Shown: positions 10,969 to 24,505, counted from the first letter of the stretch. The stretch: 64,000 nucleotides of DNA from Oasisia sp. SBJ-2009 (GCA_964017155.1 OZ024865.1:15765833-15829832), one strand, 5' to 3'. Translations and numbers: made by a program. The notes: a model not told the origin generated them from the letters alone.

Positions 10969-11151
10969 TGGTTGTGTGTGGGAAACCGACTGCTCTCAGA
11001 AATGCTAACGTGGATTATGACGGAACAACATTTGAAGACACAGCCAACTACACGTGTGAAGTTGGGTTCAGGTTCCCGAATGGGGTCAAACTTCTCGTGA
11101 AGTCATGCAACGACTCAGGAAATTGGAGTGGGCCCAATGAGACATGTGAAG
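10969..11151 (+). CDS. Gene 1: CCP (sushi) domain exon, last of the series
   Basis: A 183-bp phase 1-1 exon after TGTTGACAG and before GAAG|GTTAGG. It starts VVVCGKPTALRNANVDYDGT. The four cysteines are in VVVC, ANYTC, VKSC and NETC, with Trp in GNWSGP. It is very similar to the exon at 5,817 (shared FPNGVKLL, SGNW, GPNETCEG). Sequons NYT, NDS, NWS and NET are present. It is the CCP exon nearest the EGF block, so in the protein this module would join directly to EGF 1. Confidence 0.88.
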
Positions 11152-11196
11152 GTTAGGTGTTTGGGTCAATTAAGAATATGCAGATATATACTATCA

Positions 11197-11202
<6 letters not shown>

Positions 11203-11290
<88 letters not shown>
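11203..11290. repeat. (TA)n microsatellite
   Basis: Perfect TA run in the intron between the last CCP exon and EGF 1. Confidence 0.97.
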
Positions 11291-11292
<2 letters not shown>

Positions 11293-11567
11293 GGTGTTTG
11301 TATATATTGATGAACGTGACAACCATTTTTGCAGAAATGACAGCATTTGTACAGAAGCCGTGAATAAGTATTGTGGTATATGTAAAAGAACAAACCTAAT
11401 TTCATAGTGTTATGCCATGTTCAGACATTTTTAACAAACTATTATTAGTGTCTATCGTTACGTGGTTTTAATATATTTGAAGACACTTCAAATAACGTAC
11501 TAGCAGCGATAATACATTTGTCTTTTCCAGATACTACGCTGACTTTTACATTGATGACATGTTTTAG

Positions 11568-11681
11568 ATATCGACGAATGTGTCAGCAGCCCGTGTCAAA
11601 ATGGCGGTTCCTGCATTGATGCAGAGAACAAATTCAGATGCACTTGTGCCAGTGGGTACGAGGGCGCCACCTGTCAAACCG
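11568..11681 (+). CDS. Gene 1: calcium-binding EGF exon 1
   Basis: A 114-bp phase 1-1 exon coding one EGF module. It starts [20 protein letters not shown] and ends [11 protein letters not shown]. Six cysteines are in EGF order. DIDEC and the CxDxxxxFxC pattern ([10 protein letters not shown]) are the calcium-binding and Asp/Asn-hydroxylation consensus. CVSSPC fits the O-glucose consensus CxSxPC and CQNGGSC the O-fucose consensus CxxxxS/TC. Both the exon and its flanking introns are closely related to the EGF exons at 60,575 and 62,649 in gene 2. Confidence 0.92.
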
Positions 11682-12022
11682 GTTGGTAATTGTGTGTAAT
11701 GATATGCTTAACTGTATTAGGGCAGTACTCACTGTATGTACTCTTGAGTATTTTAAATTGTGAACATTATGCAATAACAACACAACTTTGCAATGTGTTA
11801 CTCATGAATGGTGTGACTTGTTGAGCTGCTCCCGTCTCCACTCTCTGGGTTAGACTGATATATCACTGTCTTTCCAACTACAATCTCAGCAATCCTGCAG
11901 TAATGATAACTGTGTAATGACCGGCTTTGTTATATTTTATACGCATGGTTAATTTTTTATTTCGGCGCGTATCGGTGATAATTCATAAAGACTGAGTGGA
12001 ACATGAAAATGTATATTTACAG

Positions 12023-12136
12023 ATACTGACGAATGCAGCAGCGCCCCTTGCAGAAATGGCGGTACTTGCTCTGATGCCGTGAACAAGTACATTTGTACAT
12101 GCAAATCAGGATTCGCAGACACCAACTGTCAAACTG
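12023..12136 (+). CDS. Gene 1: calcium-binding EGF exon 2
   Basis: A 114-bp phase 1-1 exon from TTTACAG to ACTG|GTAAGC. It starts DTDECSSAPCRNGGTCSDAV and ends SGFADTNCQTG. It has six EGF cysteines, a Ca-binding DTDEC start, the hydroxylation pattern CSDAVNKYIC, an O-glucose site CSSAPC and an O-fucose site CRNGGTC. The matching position after the EGF exons of gene 2 (61,104 and about 63,190) holds the dispersed 1-kb module instead. Confidence 0.92.
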
Positions 12137-12427
12137 GTAAGCGATGTTTTCATGTTTTTGTTTACATGATATTGTTAGTATGCATTATTTTTGGTGTATT
12201 TGATTGAAGACACCTAAAATGTCGTTTTAGCAAGACTCAGTATACGTTTTTGTTTACTTTGCTTACTATTATTATTTCAACTAGCATTAATGGTTAATAG
12301 TTTATATGATGAAATTGTTGTAGTTATAATAAGGGATTGTATAATTGTTCAATGCTTGAGCTTGAATACAAATTACATACATAATTACTAACTTACCATG
12401 CTGTTTTTCGCATTTGCATTGTTGAAG

Positions 12428-12544
12428 ATATAATAGACGAATGTGCTAGCAGCCCATGTCACAATGGCGGTTCCTGCAGTGATAAAGTCAACCACTTCAG
12501 CTGCACTTGCGACAGCGGATACGAAGGAACCCTTTGTCAAATTG
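12428..12544 (+). CDS. Gene 1: calcium-binding EGF exon 3
   Basis: A 117-bp phase 1-1 exon, one codon longer than the others because of an extra residue before the first Cys (DIIDEC). It contains [12 protein letters not shown] and [12 protein letters not shown] and ends EGTLCQIG before GTAGGT. The six cysteines, calcium site and both O-glycosylation consensus sites are kept. The acceptor has a poor polypyrimidine tract (CATTGTTGAAG), so the boundary is slightly less certain. Confidence 0.85.
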
Positions 12545-12713
12545 GTAGGTCACTGTTGTGCTAAAAATGTGCTCATCGTTATTCTAACACTATTGTATGA
12601 TGAATATTGCTTTGATCATTATGTTTTACGTTGCATAAAAATTCAGCATTTATGGGCATGTTTCAGTTACCTCAACACTTTGCAACTCATTTATGATATT
12701 TTGCCTTTTCCAG

Positions 12714-13174
12714 CTCACCCCTTTCTCGACCCTCCCGTCAACATGGATGTGATGAGGCGACTCAACGACGCCAACACTGACACGTGTCTGTCCCTGGCCT
12801 CCACCGACATGTACAAGTTCTCGGCACTCTCCAGCGGTTGGATTCCGGAGCCTCAGGACGTCTGCTGGTTCGAGGGACTCGTCATCCAAACACACGTCCC
12901 GGACCAACTGAAGGCATCATTCACGATCAGACTCACCGGACACGGTCTCGTGTGCGACACCTCACACATCGAAGTGATGGTCCGACTCACGAAGTCGCCG
13001 CTCTGCCCAGTCGCCGGGGAATACACCACGTGCACACTGAGCGGCATTGAATACGGGGGTCTGACGACGTGCGTGGCGAAGTGTCTCTGTGACGGGAAGG
13101 ACTGCAAACAGGCGACCATCCGCATCCCGAAGATGCACGAGGACTGGAAAATATGTGAAATCACGGTAGAGTAA
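12714..13174 (+). CDS. Gene 1: C-terminal Cys-rich domain exon, fold unassigned
   Basis: After TTTTCCAG the frame continues in phase 1 for about 152 codons to a TAA at 13,172-13,174. It starts AHPFLDPPVNMDVMRRLNDA and ends MHEDWKICEITVE. About ten cysteines are spread through it (DTC, VCW, LVCD, LCPV, TTC, LTTC, KCLC, DCK, ICE). The opening LNDANTDTC, the strand-rich centre and the closing W..CEI resemble galactose-binding or discoidin-like C-terminal domains common in mollusc proteins, but this is from memory and weak. Codon use is clearly more GC-rich than in the CCP and EGF exons. GTAAGA at 13,171 would be a good splice donor, but using it would leave phase 2, unlike neighbouring exons, so the stop is preferred. 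Confidence 0.75.
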
Positions 13175-13381
13175 GAGGTGTTTGCGATGAAAATGGTGGT
13201 GGTAGCTACACTTCTGTTGGTAAATATGTGTCTTCAAAGTTATTTGGCAACGTTACTTGTATACAGGAATAATATCAATAATATGCTATTGTGGCCATTG
13301 GCGTATTAACATTAATATGTAATTATCTAAAGTGACGTGAGATGACTACGCCTATTTTAAAGACAGCTTTTAGCCAGTTTT

Positions 13382-13986
13382 GGAGGGAGGGAGGGAGGGA
13401 GGGAGGGAGGGAGGGAGGGAGGGAGGGAGGGAGGGAGGGAGGGAGGGAGGGAGGGAGGGAGGGAGGGAGGGAGGGAGGGAGGGAGGGAGGGAGGGAGGGA
13501 GGGAGGGAGGGAGGGAGGGAGGGAGGGAGGGAGGGAGGGAGGGAGGGAGGGAGGGAGGGAGGGAGGGAGGGAGGGAGGGAGGGAGGGAGGGAGGGAGGGA
13601 GGGAGGGAGGGAGGGAGGGAGGGAGGGAGGGAGGGAGGGAGGGAGGGAGGGAGGGAGGGAGGGAGGGAGGGAGGGAGGGAGGGAGGGAGGGAGGGAGGGA
13701 GGGAGGGAGGGAGGGAGGGAGGGAGGGAGGGAGGGAGGGAGGGAGGGAGGGAGGGAGGGAGGGAGGGAGGGAGGGAGGGAGGGAGGGAGGGAGGGAGGGA
13801 GGGAGGGAGGGAGGGAGGGAGGGAGGGAGGGAGGGAGGGAGGGAGGGAGGGAGGGAGGGAGGGAGGGAGGGAGGGAGGGAGGGAGGGAGGGAGGGAGGGA
13901 GGGAGGGAGGGAGGGAGGGAGGGAGGGAGGGAGGGAGGGAGGGAGGGAGGGAGGGAGGGAGGGAGGGAGGGAGGGAGGGAGGGAGG
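13382..13986. repeat. (GGGA)n tetranucleotide repeat, about 150 copies
   Basis: Pure GGGA/GGAG run of about 605 bp. Both strands are open in several frames (poly-GREG, poly-LPPS), which is an artefact. G-runs of three spaced by single A bases are compatible with G-quadruplex or triplex formation. Confidence 0.97.
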
Positions 13987-15294
13987 ATGCAGGCATGAGA
14001 TTCTTACGCGGAACCGCGGAAATTCAGTGGTTCCTGAACCCGATTTGACTGTTTCTGTGATTCGTCCAAATCGGAATTTTCGTTTTTCTAACATGGGGTG
14101 GTAAAACTGGTAAAAATGGATAAGAAATTAAACTTTTTTGTCGATTCCTGGCGTGCTGCATATCGCATTCGTCCTTTTAAAAGTAAACCGCATTTATACT
14201 AGCAAGTAACTGGTAATCAGGGAATAGGTTACAATTTGCGCATGCGTACAACTAGACAGCTGCGTAGGGTCCATGCACGTGGGCCGTGGCGGCCGTTGGC
14301 GTAAACACGGATATTTCCGGGGCCACGTCGCCGCAGATTGCCGAAATATTCTTGAGTTTGAATTGTTCGTTCGAATACCCGGGAATGTTCTTCATTTTCA
14401 CTGAATGTTTTTGAAGAGTGTCATGAGCATCATGGACAATAGTGACCAAACGTCAACAAGGTATTATGTTAACATTTTGCGAAAACAACATGACAGTACC
14501 ACGATTCACTAAATGGCATGTGAACTAGTAACGAACACGATCGCTCGATTTCACCACTCGAACACGTGAGCCAATCGGACGCGCTTTCTCGTTGCATGTC
14601 TGGCCACTCGCCAATCAGATGCACTGTTTCTTCGCATGTCTGGCTACTCAACTGCTACCGTCGATAGCGTTTATTTTGTTTTCATTTCCATCACAGTATT
14701 TACTTGATGGTTGTCATAATCGCTAAGCTGCGACTGAAAGGTAAATAAACATTTAGATACAAGTAGTTTGGTACTTTTGCAGTTGGACAATGATAAAAAA
14801 AATGGGATCGGGAAAGATCGCTACGACATGTACAATGTAGTGCACTGTATGAAGCAACTTAAACAAAATATAAATATCACATACAATATTAGTTAGCTCG
14901 CCTGTGATTCCCATTAATCGGCAACACATTCACAGGCATTGCATTACCAGCGTAGAGGCTATGGCAAATATGTATTTTTAGAAAATGAATGAAGGAAGGA
15001 ATCCCCAGACGAAATATCTAATATATTGAATAATTAACTAAATATATTGACTTATGCCAAGTCGGGTATACCAGCTAGTGGACCAGTGGCGAGGCAATAT
15101 TTTATTTTCAATCTTCTGTCTGACAGTAATCATGGGTTATCCTTCCGAGGATCTTAGAACATGTGTGGGTTTTCAAATGCGTGTTGATGTTGTGTGTGTT
15201 TTGAAAGTTATATATACAATACTGGGCAACTGTTTGCAGAGTATTGTAGCCTTTCAATATGTGTTTGTGGTGTTGTGTTTCAATATATCGACAC
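13987..15294. other. Intergenic, nothing recognised
   Basis: No domain exon or transposon protein. The first AATAAA downstream of gene 1 that I noticed is near 14,745, beyond the GGGA tract, and is not convincing as its polyadenylation signal. Confidence 0.4.
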
Positions 15295-16375
15295 GTAAAA
15301 GTATGATTTAAGTCATATTTGAAGAAGGTATATTAAAATAAAGTAGTCTGAAAATACACTAGTTCGTATCACAGACAATGGTGTCTTTAGTTGTTGTATC
15401 CATTTCTTCCTCAGTTACCGTGCCATGTGCAAAGGTTCTTGCCTCCTCTCACATGCCTGAGGATGAGTGGAAGGAAGGAAAGGAGGAATGGAAGAAGGGA
15501 GGAAGGGAGTGTGGTAGGAAGGAAGAGGGGAAGGGGCGGTGGGAGGGAGGTACGGGTGAAGGCAGGAATGGAGGAAATGGGAAGGCACTGTGCATGGGAG
15601 GACGGGACGGACGGATGGAGGAAGGGACGGACGGACGGATGGAATGGATGCAGATGGCGCGAGGGATTGATGAATGTTAAGAGCAAGAAAAGGCTGATGA
15701 AAAGTTTGAAGGCAACACGGGAGAGATAGTAAACATTTGGGATAGGAGATGTGGTAACGAGAAATTTTGAGTGATAGGAAGTTAGAAGGAAGGTTGGTGA
15801 GAGGGAGCGAGGGATTACTTAAGGAGGAATGATGGAGGAAGGCAGGACATGTTGACGACAGGTAGAGAGGAAGAGAGGGAACGGAAATGAGTGTATGGTT
15901 GTTAACGTGATATGGATATTATGTCATTCGACGTTTTTTTAAATATTTTGCTGCATCGCTAATATCGAAAGCAATATTAAGTTGCAGTCTCTCTGTCAAA
16001 TTGGTTAGCGCAGTCACCGATTTGAACCAGGACGGTGTTCTGTTCTTAGGAATAATTAATTTGACGATTTTATTCTGCGAATTCCAAGTTCCCATATTTG
16101 TGTAGTACAGACAGCGGGTCACATAGACTCATTTAGGATTTCCTGTACACAGAGTGGTGTTTGTGCATTGCTGTGATTGGTTTGTTTGCGCGGGACAACT
16201 TTCGCCTTACGTAGATTTATATGTAGCAAAAACATGTGTGTTGCAGAGAACGCTTTTAACTCTGAACGGTCAATCGGCCTGAAGTGTTTGCGACATTTCA
16301 TTGTACCAAACTAGTAAGGTTTGCCGTTAAATGTAATCATTAACGAAGCAGATGTTTGCTCTGCCTATTTATATA
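15295..16375. repeat. Dispersed 1.1-kb module, copy 1
   Basis: It starts near ACGTAAAAGTATGATTTAAG, passes through a conserved GTGCAAAGGTTCTTGCCTCC block and a purine-rich GGAAGGAAGG/GGGAGG centre (15,470-15,860), and ends after TGAACCAGGACGGTGTTCTG and CTAGTAAGGTTTGCCGT. The same order recurs at 61,104-62,148 and 63,190-64,000. Short pieces occur at 2,219 and 44,570. No coding capacity was recognised and no TIR or LTR is visible. The type is unknown. Confidence 0.75.
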
Positions 16376-19510
<3,135 letters not shown>

Positions 19511-19529
19511 CAGTGTTGCAGAAGTAACT

Positions 19530-21465
19530 GATTCTCTATAACGGATTAACACAAACAACGCTGCCGGCCCGGACAAAATACCCAACTGGATTCTACGTGA
19601 TTACGCCACCACACTCGCTGTTCCCGTGTGCGCAATCTTCAACAGCAGCCTAAGGGAGGGGCATTGGACCACAGCTATAGAAATGCGCCGACATAAGACC
19701 TCTACCCAAAGTGCTACCGCCGAAACTCATTCACAAAGACCTGCGGCCAATATCACTCACGCCGGTATTGTCAAAGTGCTTGGAGTATTTCATTTGCGCC
19801 TAGATAACGGCCATAGCCTGCGACCAAGTTGACCCCCAACAATATGGGTCAGTCAAGGGAACGTCCACTGCGCATTCACTTATTGAACTATAGCCTCAGT
19901 TACCCAGACTCCGTGAGGTGGCAGCACTTGTAAGCCCCTCAACTCCGCCTGGCACATTAATGGGCTTAAGTTTCTACATCCGGGTAGCCTTACCCCAGAT
20001 TAGGGTAGAGACGCTGATTGGCTCTCAGGCCAACTATGAAATTAAAATTAAAATAACGATATACTTCTACAAGATAATAATATCACATGAAAAGTATTCA
20101 ACATTGAACTTATGTTAACACAAAAGTAAGTAAAAATTCAAATTTACAGTTGTTTATAAAATAAGAATTACGGCAGGATTAACCAGTATCCGTGAGGTGG
20201 CAGCATTGTCTAGCCCCACACGGATAGCATACCAATTAAATAAGGATACCTTTTTATCAAATATTGGTGTATTATAAAATCTATTCAGAATTAAACTTAT
20301 ATTAACACAAAATAAATAGAAATACAAATTTGCAGTTGTTTATAAAAAATATATATTACGGCAGTGTCCGTGAGGTGGCAGCATTGTATAGATCACGCGG
20401 ATACCAAAAAAAAGCCGTTAATGGGGCTAGACTGTCTTCTCGGCGTAGTTCCGCAGCCGACCGACAGTCGGTTAAGCGAGACTAATCGAACTAGTGCAAC
20501 GGTGGAAAGCTGCGCTCGATTCAAGCGGTACTATGATCCGTGTACTACTCGTCGACTTCAGCAAAACGTTTCACAGAGTAGACCACCATATTTTGCTGAC
20601 TAAATGTGCGTCACTTGGATTGCCAAATTGTATAACCAAATGGCTATCATCTTTCTTATGCCAACACAAATAGCGAATGAAGATCGGCAGTGTAACCTCT
20701 AAGTTTACTACCATCACCGCAGGCGTGCCACAAGGAACATTCTTCGGTCCCATTGGTTTTGTGCATCATGTAGACGACTTGTGAACAACTTGTGACCACG
20801 TCAAATACGTAGACGACTGCACAATTTGGGAATCATGTGCACCTTCGTGTGTTAACAGTTCACTCCAAACAGCGGCAGACGAAGTGGCACAATGGACAAC
20901 CACCAACCGTATTGCACTGAACTATGACAAAAACAAAATAAATGCGCAGTTGCTTCAAAAAAGAAACGCCATACATCCCGCCGATAACTATTAACGACAT
21001 CCAGATTGAACAAGTTCATAGCAGTCGACTACTAGGTGTTACCATTTCACAAGATCTTACGTGGCAATTCCATATCGACGATATCACAACAAAAGCTTCA
21101 CAACGACTATACTTCATCATTCTACTCAAGTGTGCTGGAATATAACCGCAACATCTCGTCAAAATATACACCACAATCATCCGTTCTGTCATCGAATACG
21201 CCTGCCAAGTGTGGCATACCAGTCTGACAATAAGAAAAACAAGCCTACTCGAAAGCATTCAGAAAAGGGCCGTGCGCATTATATTGTGTGGCATGCGTTA
21301 TAACGACGCCATAGCTACTAAGGGAATACCATCGCTGGCAGACCGGAGAGAGGCGCTGTGCAGATCCTTGTTCGCGACGATGCAGCAAACCAACCACAAG
21401 CTGCACCATCTCCTGCCGCCCCCCAGAACATGTAACTACTCGCTTCGTTCCCCGCTGTAAGACCA
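19530..21465 (+). mobile_element. Degenerate LINE with an internal insertion
   Basis: The + strand starts with NNAAGPDKIPNWILRDY, the N-terminal side of a non-LTR reverse transcriptase. After an insertion (19,870-20,400) it resumes at about 20,535 with VLLVDFSKTFHRVDHH. A GVPQGT box follows at about 20,725, then a damaged catalytic box (VKYVDDC at about 20,797) and a C-terminal part ending near RRYNSPRC-like basic sequence at 21,460. Stops and frameshifts are frequent. It belongs to the broad Jockey/L2/CR1 group, and the clade cannot be fixed by eye. Confidence 0.8.
19870..20400. repeat. Insertion with three copies of a CCGTGAGGTGGCAGC unit
   Basis: The core CCGTGAGGTGGCAGCATTGT occurs at about 19,912, 20,190 and 20,369. 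Between them a related AT-rich stretch (TTAACACAAAA...TTTGCAGTTGTTTATAAAA) occurs twice, giving a unit of roughly 180 bp in the second half. The array interrupts the reverse transcriptase frame. A related core appears at 32,152-32,200. Confidence 0.65.
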
Positions 21466-22286
21466 ACCGCTTCAATAACTAATTTGTGCCGTATGGACTG
21501 TATAATTGGCAGTGAATATACTTCCCTATTTACATACGATCATTACTGGCTTTGAACTGTGACTCTTTTTAGTTATTTATTCACTTGATCTATTATATAC
21601 TGTTTTAACGAGTTGTAAATTATTAGTCATTTTAGTTCCATTTATAACAATATATTTTGCTAAAGATGGTTTTTATGCTTTAATTTACTTAAATGTATAT
21701 ATTCATATTAGAGAACATTTACAGTTTTACTATCCGACATTTGTCTCTCTTTAATTTTACTATACATTCTAATTAGTAACACTTTCATATATTGTTATGC
21801 TTTCAGAACTAGTTTTATTAATATACATTAATGAATTTTGTATCAACCATATGAATATCTTCTTATTGTACTATTCAGCCATTCAGATGGAGCGTAGCCA
21901 ACTGCTGGGCCCCAAGAAGGACACGAGTGGAAACGCGAGGAACTGCGCAATCGTTGTCCGCATCCGTAGACATTGTTGTACGGCGTTGTCTTTTGGTGCG
22001 TCAGGACCTTAAGTGTGTCACTCGATGAGGACAGGAGATAGTAGCAGCAGCTTCCATGGCAGTCAGTGTCGATGGAAATGAGGTGAGGTAATTAACACGT
22101 ACGTGGACAGTATATATAACTACGTCTGTAATGCTACGCATATATGAATTATTTGAAACAAGAATACAAATTATACAATTATTAAATGATGCATATATAT
22201 GTAGAATATATTGGTGCTCTATGTGTTAATTAGAGCCTTAGACGATACTCAGATGCCTACCTAACAAAATATATTGTATCAGTAAC
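21466..22286. other. Intergenic, AT-rich
   Basis: No element or exon recognised. It may include 3' sequence of the LINE. Confidence 0.35.
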
Positions 22287-22367
22287 ATATATTTTATATA
22301 TATATGTATATATATATATACACATATATATATATATATGTGTGTGTGTATGTGTGTGTTTATATAT
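22287..22367. repeat. Mixed (TA)n/(TG)n microsatellite
   Basis: Interrupted TATATA and TGTGTG runs. Confidence 0.9.
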
Positions 22368-22533
22368 TACCTAAAAGGTTTGCTCATGTAACAGAAAACA
22401 CAAGTATTAACATCGTTAATCCTTTAAATCATATTAGTGTTACTACACATTGTGGACAAAGTGAACACGACGCACGCACGCAAGCACGCAATCACGTAAC
22501 CATACACACATAAACTTCCACACACACGTACAT

Positions 22534-22711
<178 letters not shown>

Positions 22712-22734
22712 TCACACACTGCACATTTCGTTTC

Positions 22735-22917
22735 CATCGACAGCAACTGTATCGATCGTCTGCAACTGTATCGATCGTCATCGCCGTCTGTTTTCGACCG
22801 CGGACCGCATGACCTGTGTCGTTCGGCAGGTGTAGTTGACGATCGATGTCGCGCCCGACTCGGTCTTTTAGTTCCCCGGTAGTCAGTGTCGAGGCGTACG
22901 GCGTACGACTAGCAGCG
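22735..22917 (+). promoter_or_regulatory. CpG-rich 5' region of gene 2 (putative)
   Basis: CpG is dense here (TCGATCGTCATCGCCG, TTTTCGACCGCGGACCGC, CGTACGGCGTACGAC), in sharp contrast with the AT-rich surroundings, and the signal-peptide exon follows at once. TGTATCGATCGTC occurs twice around 22,748-22,780. No TATA box was identified. The assignment rests on composition and position only. Confidence 0.45.
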
Positions 22918-23032
22918 ATGCGGCTCCTCGCGAACTGGGTGACGCGTCCGTCATCTACACCAACGTCGCTACTAACTCGAGTCCTACTCTTCACTTGGCT
23001 GTGCTCAGTCTCGGTTCTCGCCGATTCTACCG
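22918..23032 (+). CDS. Gene 2: first exon, signal peptide
   Basis: The frame starts at ATG 22,918 (context GCGATGC, purine at -3), reads MRLLANWVTRPSSTPTSLLT and then a hydrophobic core RVLLFTWLCSVSVLA, with a plausible signal peptidase cut before DST. It ends in phase 1 at a strong donor, ACCG|GTAAGT. An in-frame ATG at 22,846 has a poorer context and would bury the signal. Phase 1 matches the next domain exon at 40,238, giving a mature N-terminus that runs into CAANCASC. The link across 17 kb is inference from phase, strand and the need for a secretion signal. It could instead belong to another gene whose exons I do not see. Confidence 0.6.
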
Positions 23033-23405
23033 GTAAGTCGAGTATCTTTATTTAGTTTGCACACAACAAGGTGGGCTATTTTGAAGCCAGATGCGGGCTA
23101 AAGGGCCATGCGCGGAATTCCAGAAAAGTAGGAGGTTGTGAAACTGAAAACCTTTAACAGACAGCCCGATTCATAGAGTAACAATGAGCAGATGGAATAG
23201 GGATGCTGGTGTATCACTTCCCTTCCCAGTCTTGCCCTTTGGCCAACACATTTTTGATCTTTCAAATATAATTAAGTTACCCGAAGTGGAGGAATCAGCT
23301 ATTTTTGTCGAAAGCAATAAGCATTTAGCAGACTGCAGCCCAAGCGGTGACAGGACAACGAAAATGTCATCATTCTCAATGTGTGTGATGGCTAATTAAT
23401 GTGTC
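23033..23405. other. Start of gene 2 intron 1, nothing recognised
   Basis: Unassigned sequence after the donor of the signal-peptide exon. Confidence 0.4.
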
Positions 23406-23680
23406 AACATAATGACTCAAAATAATAGCTGCCCAGGTCTAATTGAGTATTGTTGGTGTTCTCTTCTTGGGTTCCCTGTCGTCGAGGGAGGTTTCTCCTA
23501 CATTTTGTTCTTGTTCAACATTTTATCCCAGTCTTTCCAGGTCTCTCTTAATGCAATCCTCCCATCGAAACAAGATGTCCCCGCCTCCTTTTCCACCCAC
23601 TTTCTGGGTATATGAAATCTTTGCCAATGTTTTGTCTCCATTCTGTCCACAACTACTTCTCACCGATTTCTTCTTTAAAC
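23406..23680 (-). mobile_element. LINE 3' fragment
   Basis: The minus strand encodes ILFRWEDCIKRDLERLG, matching the basic RW.DCIK.DLERLG tail found near the C-terminus of many non-LTR reverse transcriptases. Only this tail is present. Confidence 0.55.
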
Positions 23681-23732
23681 TACATAAGCCGGTCCTATAT
23701 GTAAAATCGGTCGACATAAGCTGCCTTTAGGA

Positions 23733-23733
<1 letters not shown>
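23681..23733 (-). mobile_element. Solitary end of the TIR element
   Basis: About 50 bp matching the terminus seen at 655-744 and 56,000-56,055 (CTACATAAGCCGGTCC, AGCTGCCTTTAGGAG), again running into (TA)n. Confidence 0.75.

Positions 23734-23811
<78 letters not shown>
23734..23811. repeat. (TA)n microsatellite
   Basis: TA run between the solitary TIR end and repeat E2 copy A. Confidence 0.97.
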
Positions 23812-23814
<3 letters not shown>

Positions 23815-24297
23815 GCGTCAGCTATCAATCGATATGGATATCAATTACTTTTCTTTGGAAAACAGTTGTTACCTGCAGGGAAAATAATATGTTTATAATA
23901 CTTATGCAAAATATACTTTCAAACCTTCAGGCCTACACGAACGCATTTTAGAAACCGTCGGAGCTAGCGAATGGAAAAACCCAGCAGTAACAATATGTTT
24001 ATATTAAAATTAATGATGTTTCTGTTGCTTCCTGTGGTTCGACGTTGTTCATGCCATTGTCACTGTGGCTCGGACGATCTGTCCGTGAATTGACAATTGC
24101 CAAAGCTCGTCATAAATTAAATACAACTGCACGGCGTAACAACGTCGCGGCGCTAGCATGATTTATACCGTTAGCGAGGCATGCGAGGCTCACGTTTACG
24201 CTTGACTTGTCATGTGCCCACGCATGGTCATAGTTGATATCATTATAGTACATAATTTAGAGGTGCGCGCATGCCTATGCGTGCGTGCGCCTACCAA
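23812..24297 (+). mobile_element. Repeat E2, copy A (partial)
   Basis: It begins AATAGCGTCAGCTATCAA and contains the landmarks GAAACCGTCGGAGCTAGCG, ATGATGTTTCTGTTGCTTCC, GAGGCATGCGAGGCTCACG and AGGTGCGCGC. It shares these in order with 25,456, 26,938, 30,850 (reverse) and 31,951 (reverse), and covers only the first third of the unit. No protein of its own and no clear TIR was found, so the class is unknown. Confidence 0.8.
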
Positions 24298-24505
24298 GGC
24301 CCTGCAGTAGCTAGAAATCTGAGCCCGTAGCCCGCCCCGCCCCGCAGTAACTTGGCCCGCAGTCAGCCCGCACCGTAAATTTTGCCACGTCATAGCCCGC
24401 AGCCCGCCCCGCCTCGCCGTAACTTTCCCCGCATCCCGCACTGCTCCGCCCCGCAGTAACTTGGCCTGCAGCCCGCCCCGCAGTTCTACCTGCATAATTT
24501 TTCAA
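24298..24505. repeat. GC-rich imperfect repeat (CCCGCCCCGCAGTAACTTG)
   Basis: Repeats of GCCCGC, CCCGCCCCGC and AGTAACTT make an unusually GC-rich island in AT-rich surroundings. It resembles the degenerate C/G-rich ends of some hAT elements, but that is only a suggestion. Confidence 0.6.

Larger units (their letters stand above)
1997..13174 (+). other. Gene 1 model: CCP-EGF-C-terminal domain protein, 5' incomplete
   Basis: Order of usable exons: CCP 3,224, CCP 5,817, CCP 6,566, CCP 10,969, EGF 11,568, EGF 12,023, EGF 12,428, terminal 12,714. The degenerate CCP at 1,997 and the half and truncated exons are doubtful members. All complete internal exons are phase 1-1, so any subset splices in frame and modules can be gained or lost without frameshift. 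No signal peptide or transmembrane segment is in view, so the protein is probably secreted or anchored by parts outside the window. The role is unknown; recognition or adhesion is suggested only by domain type. Confidence 0.7.

Noticed and set aside
12650..13237. Antisense and shifted ORFs of 85-103 residues over the gene 1 terminal exon
   Set aside because: Shadows caused by the GC-rich composition of that exon; they have no domain pattern, while the + frame has splice phase and cysteines.
13342..14094. ORFs of 208-245 residues with GREG or LPPS repeats
   Set aside because: Pure (GGGA)n microsatellite read in open frames on both strands.
15378..15729. ORFs of 91-112 residues in the purine-rich centre of the dispersed module
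   Set aside because: Low-complexity GGAAGG sequence; the frames are not conserved in the copies at 61.3 and 63.4 kb.
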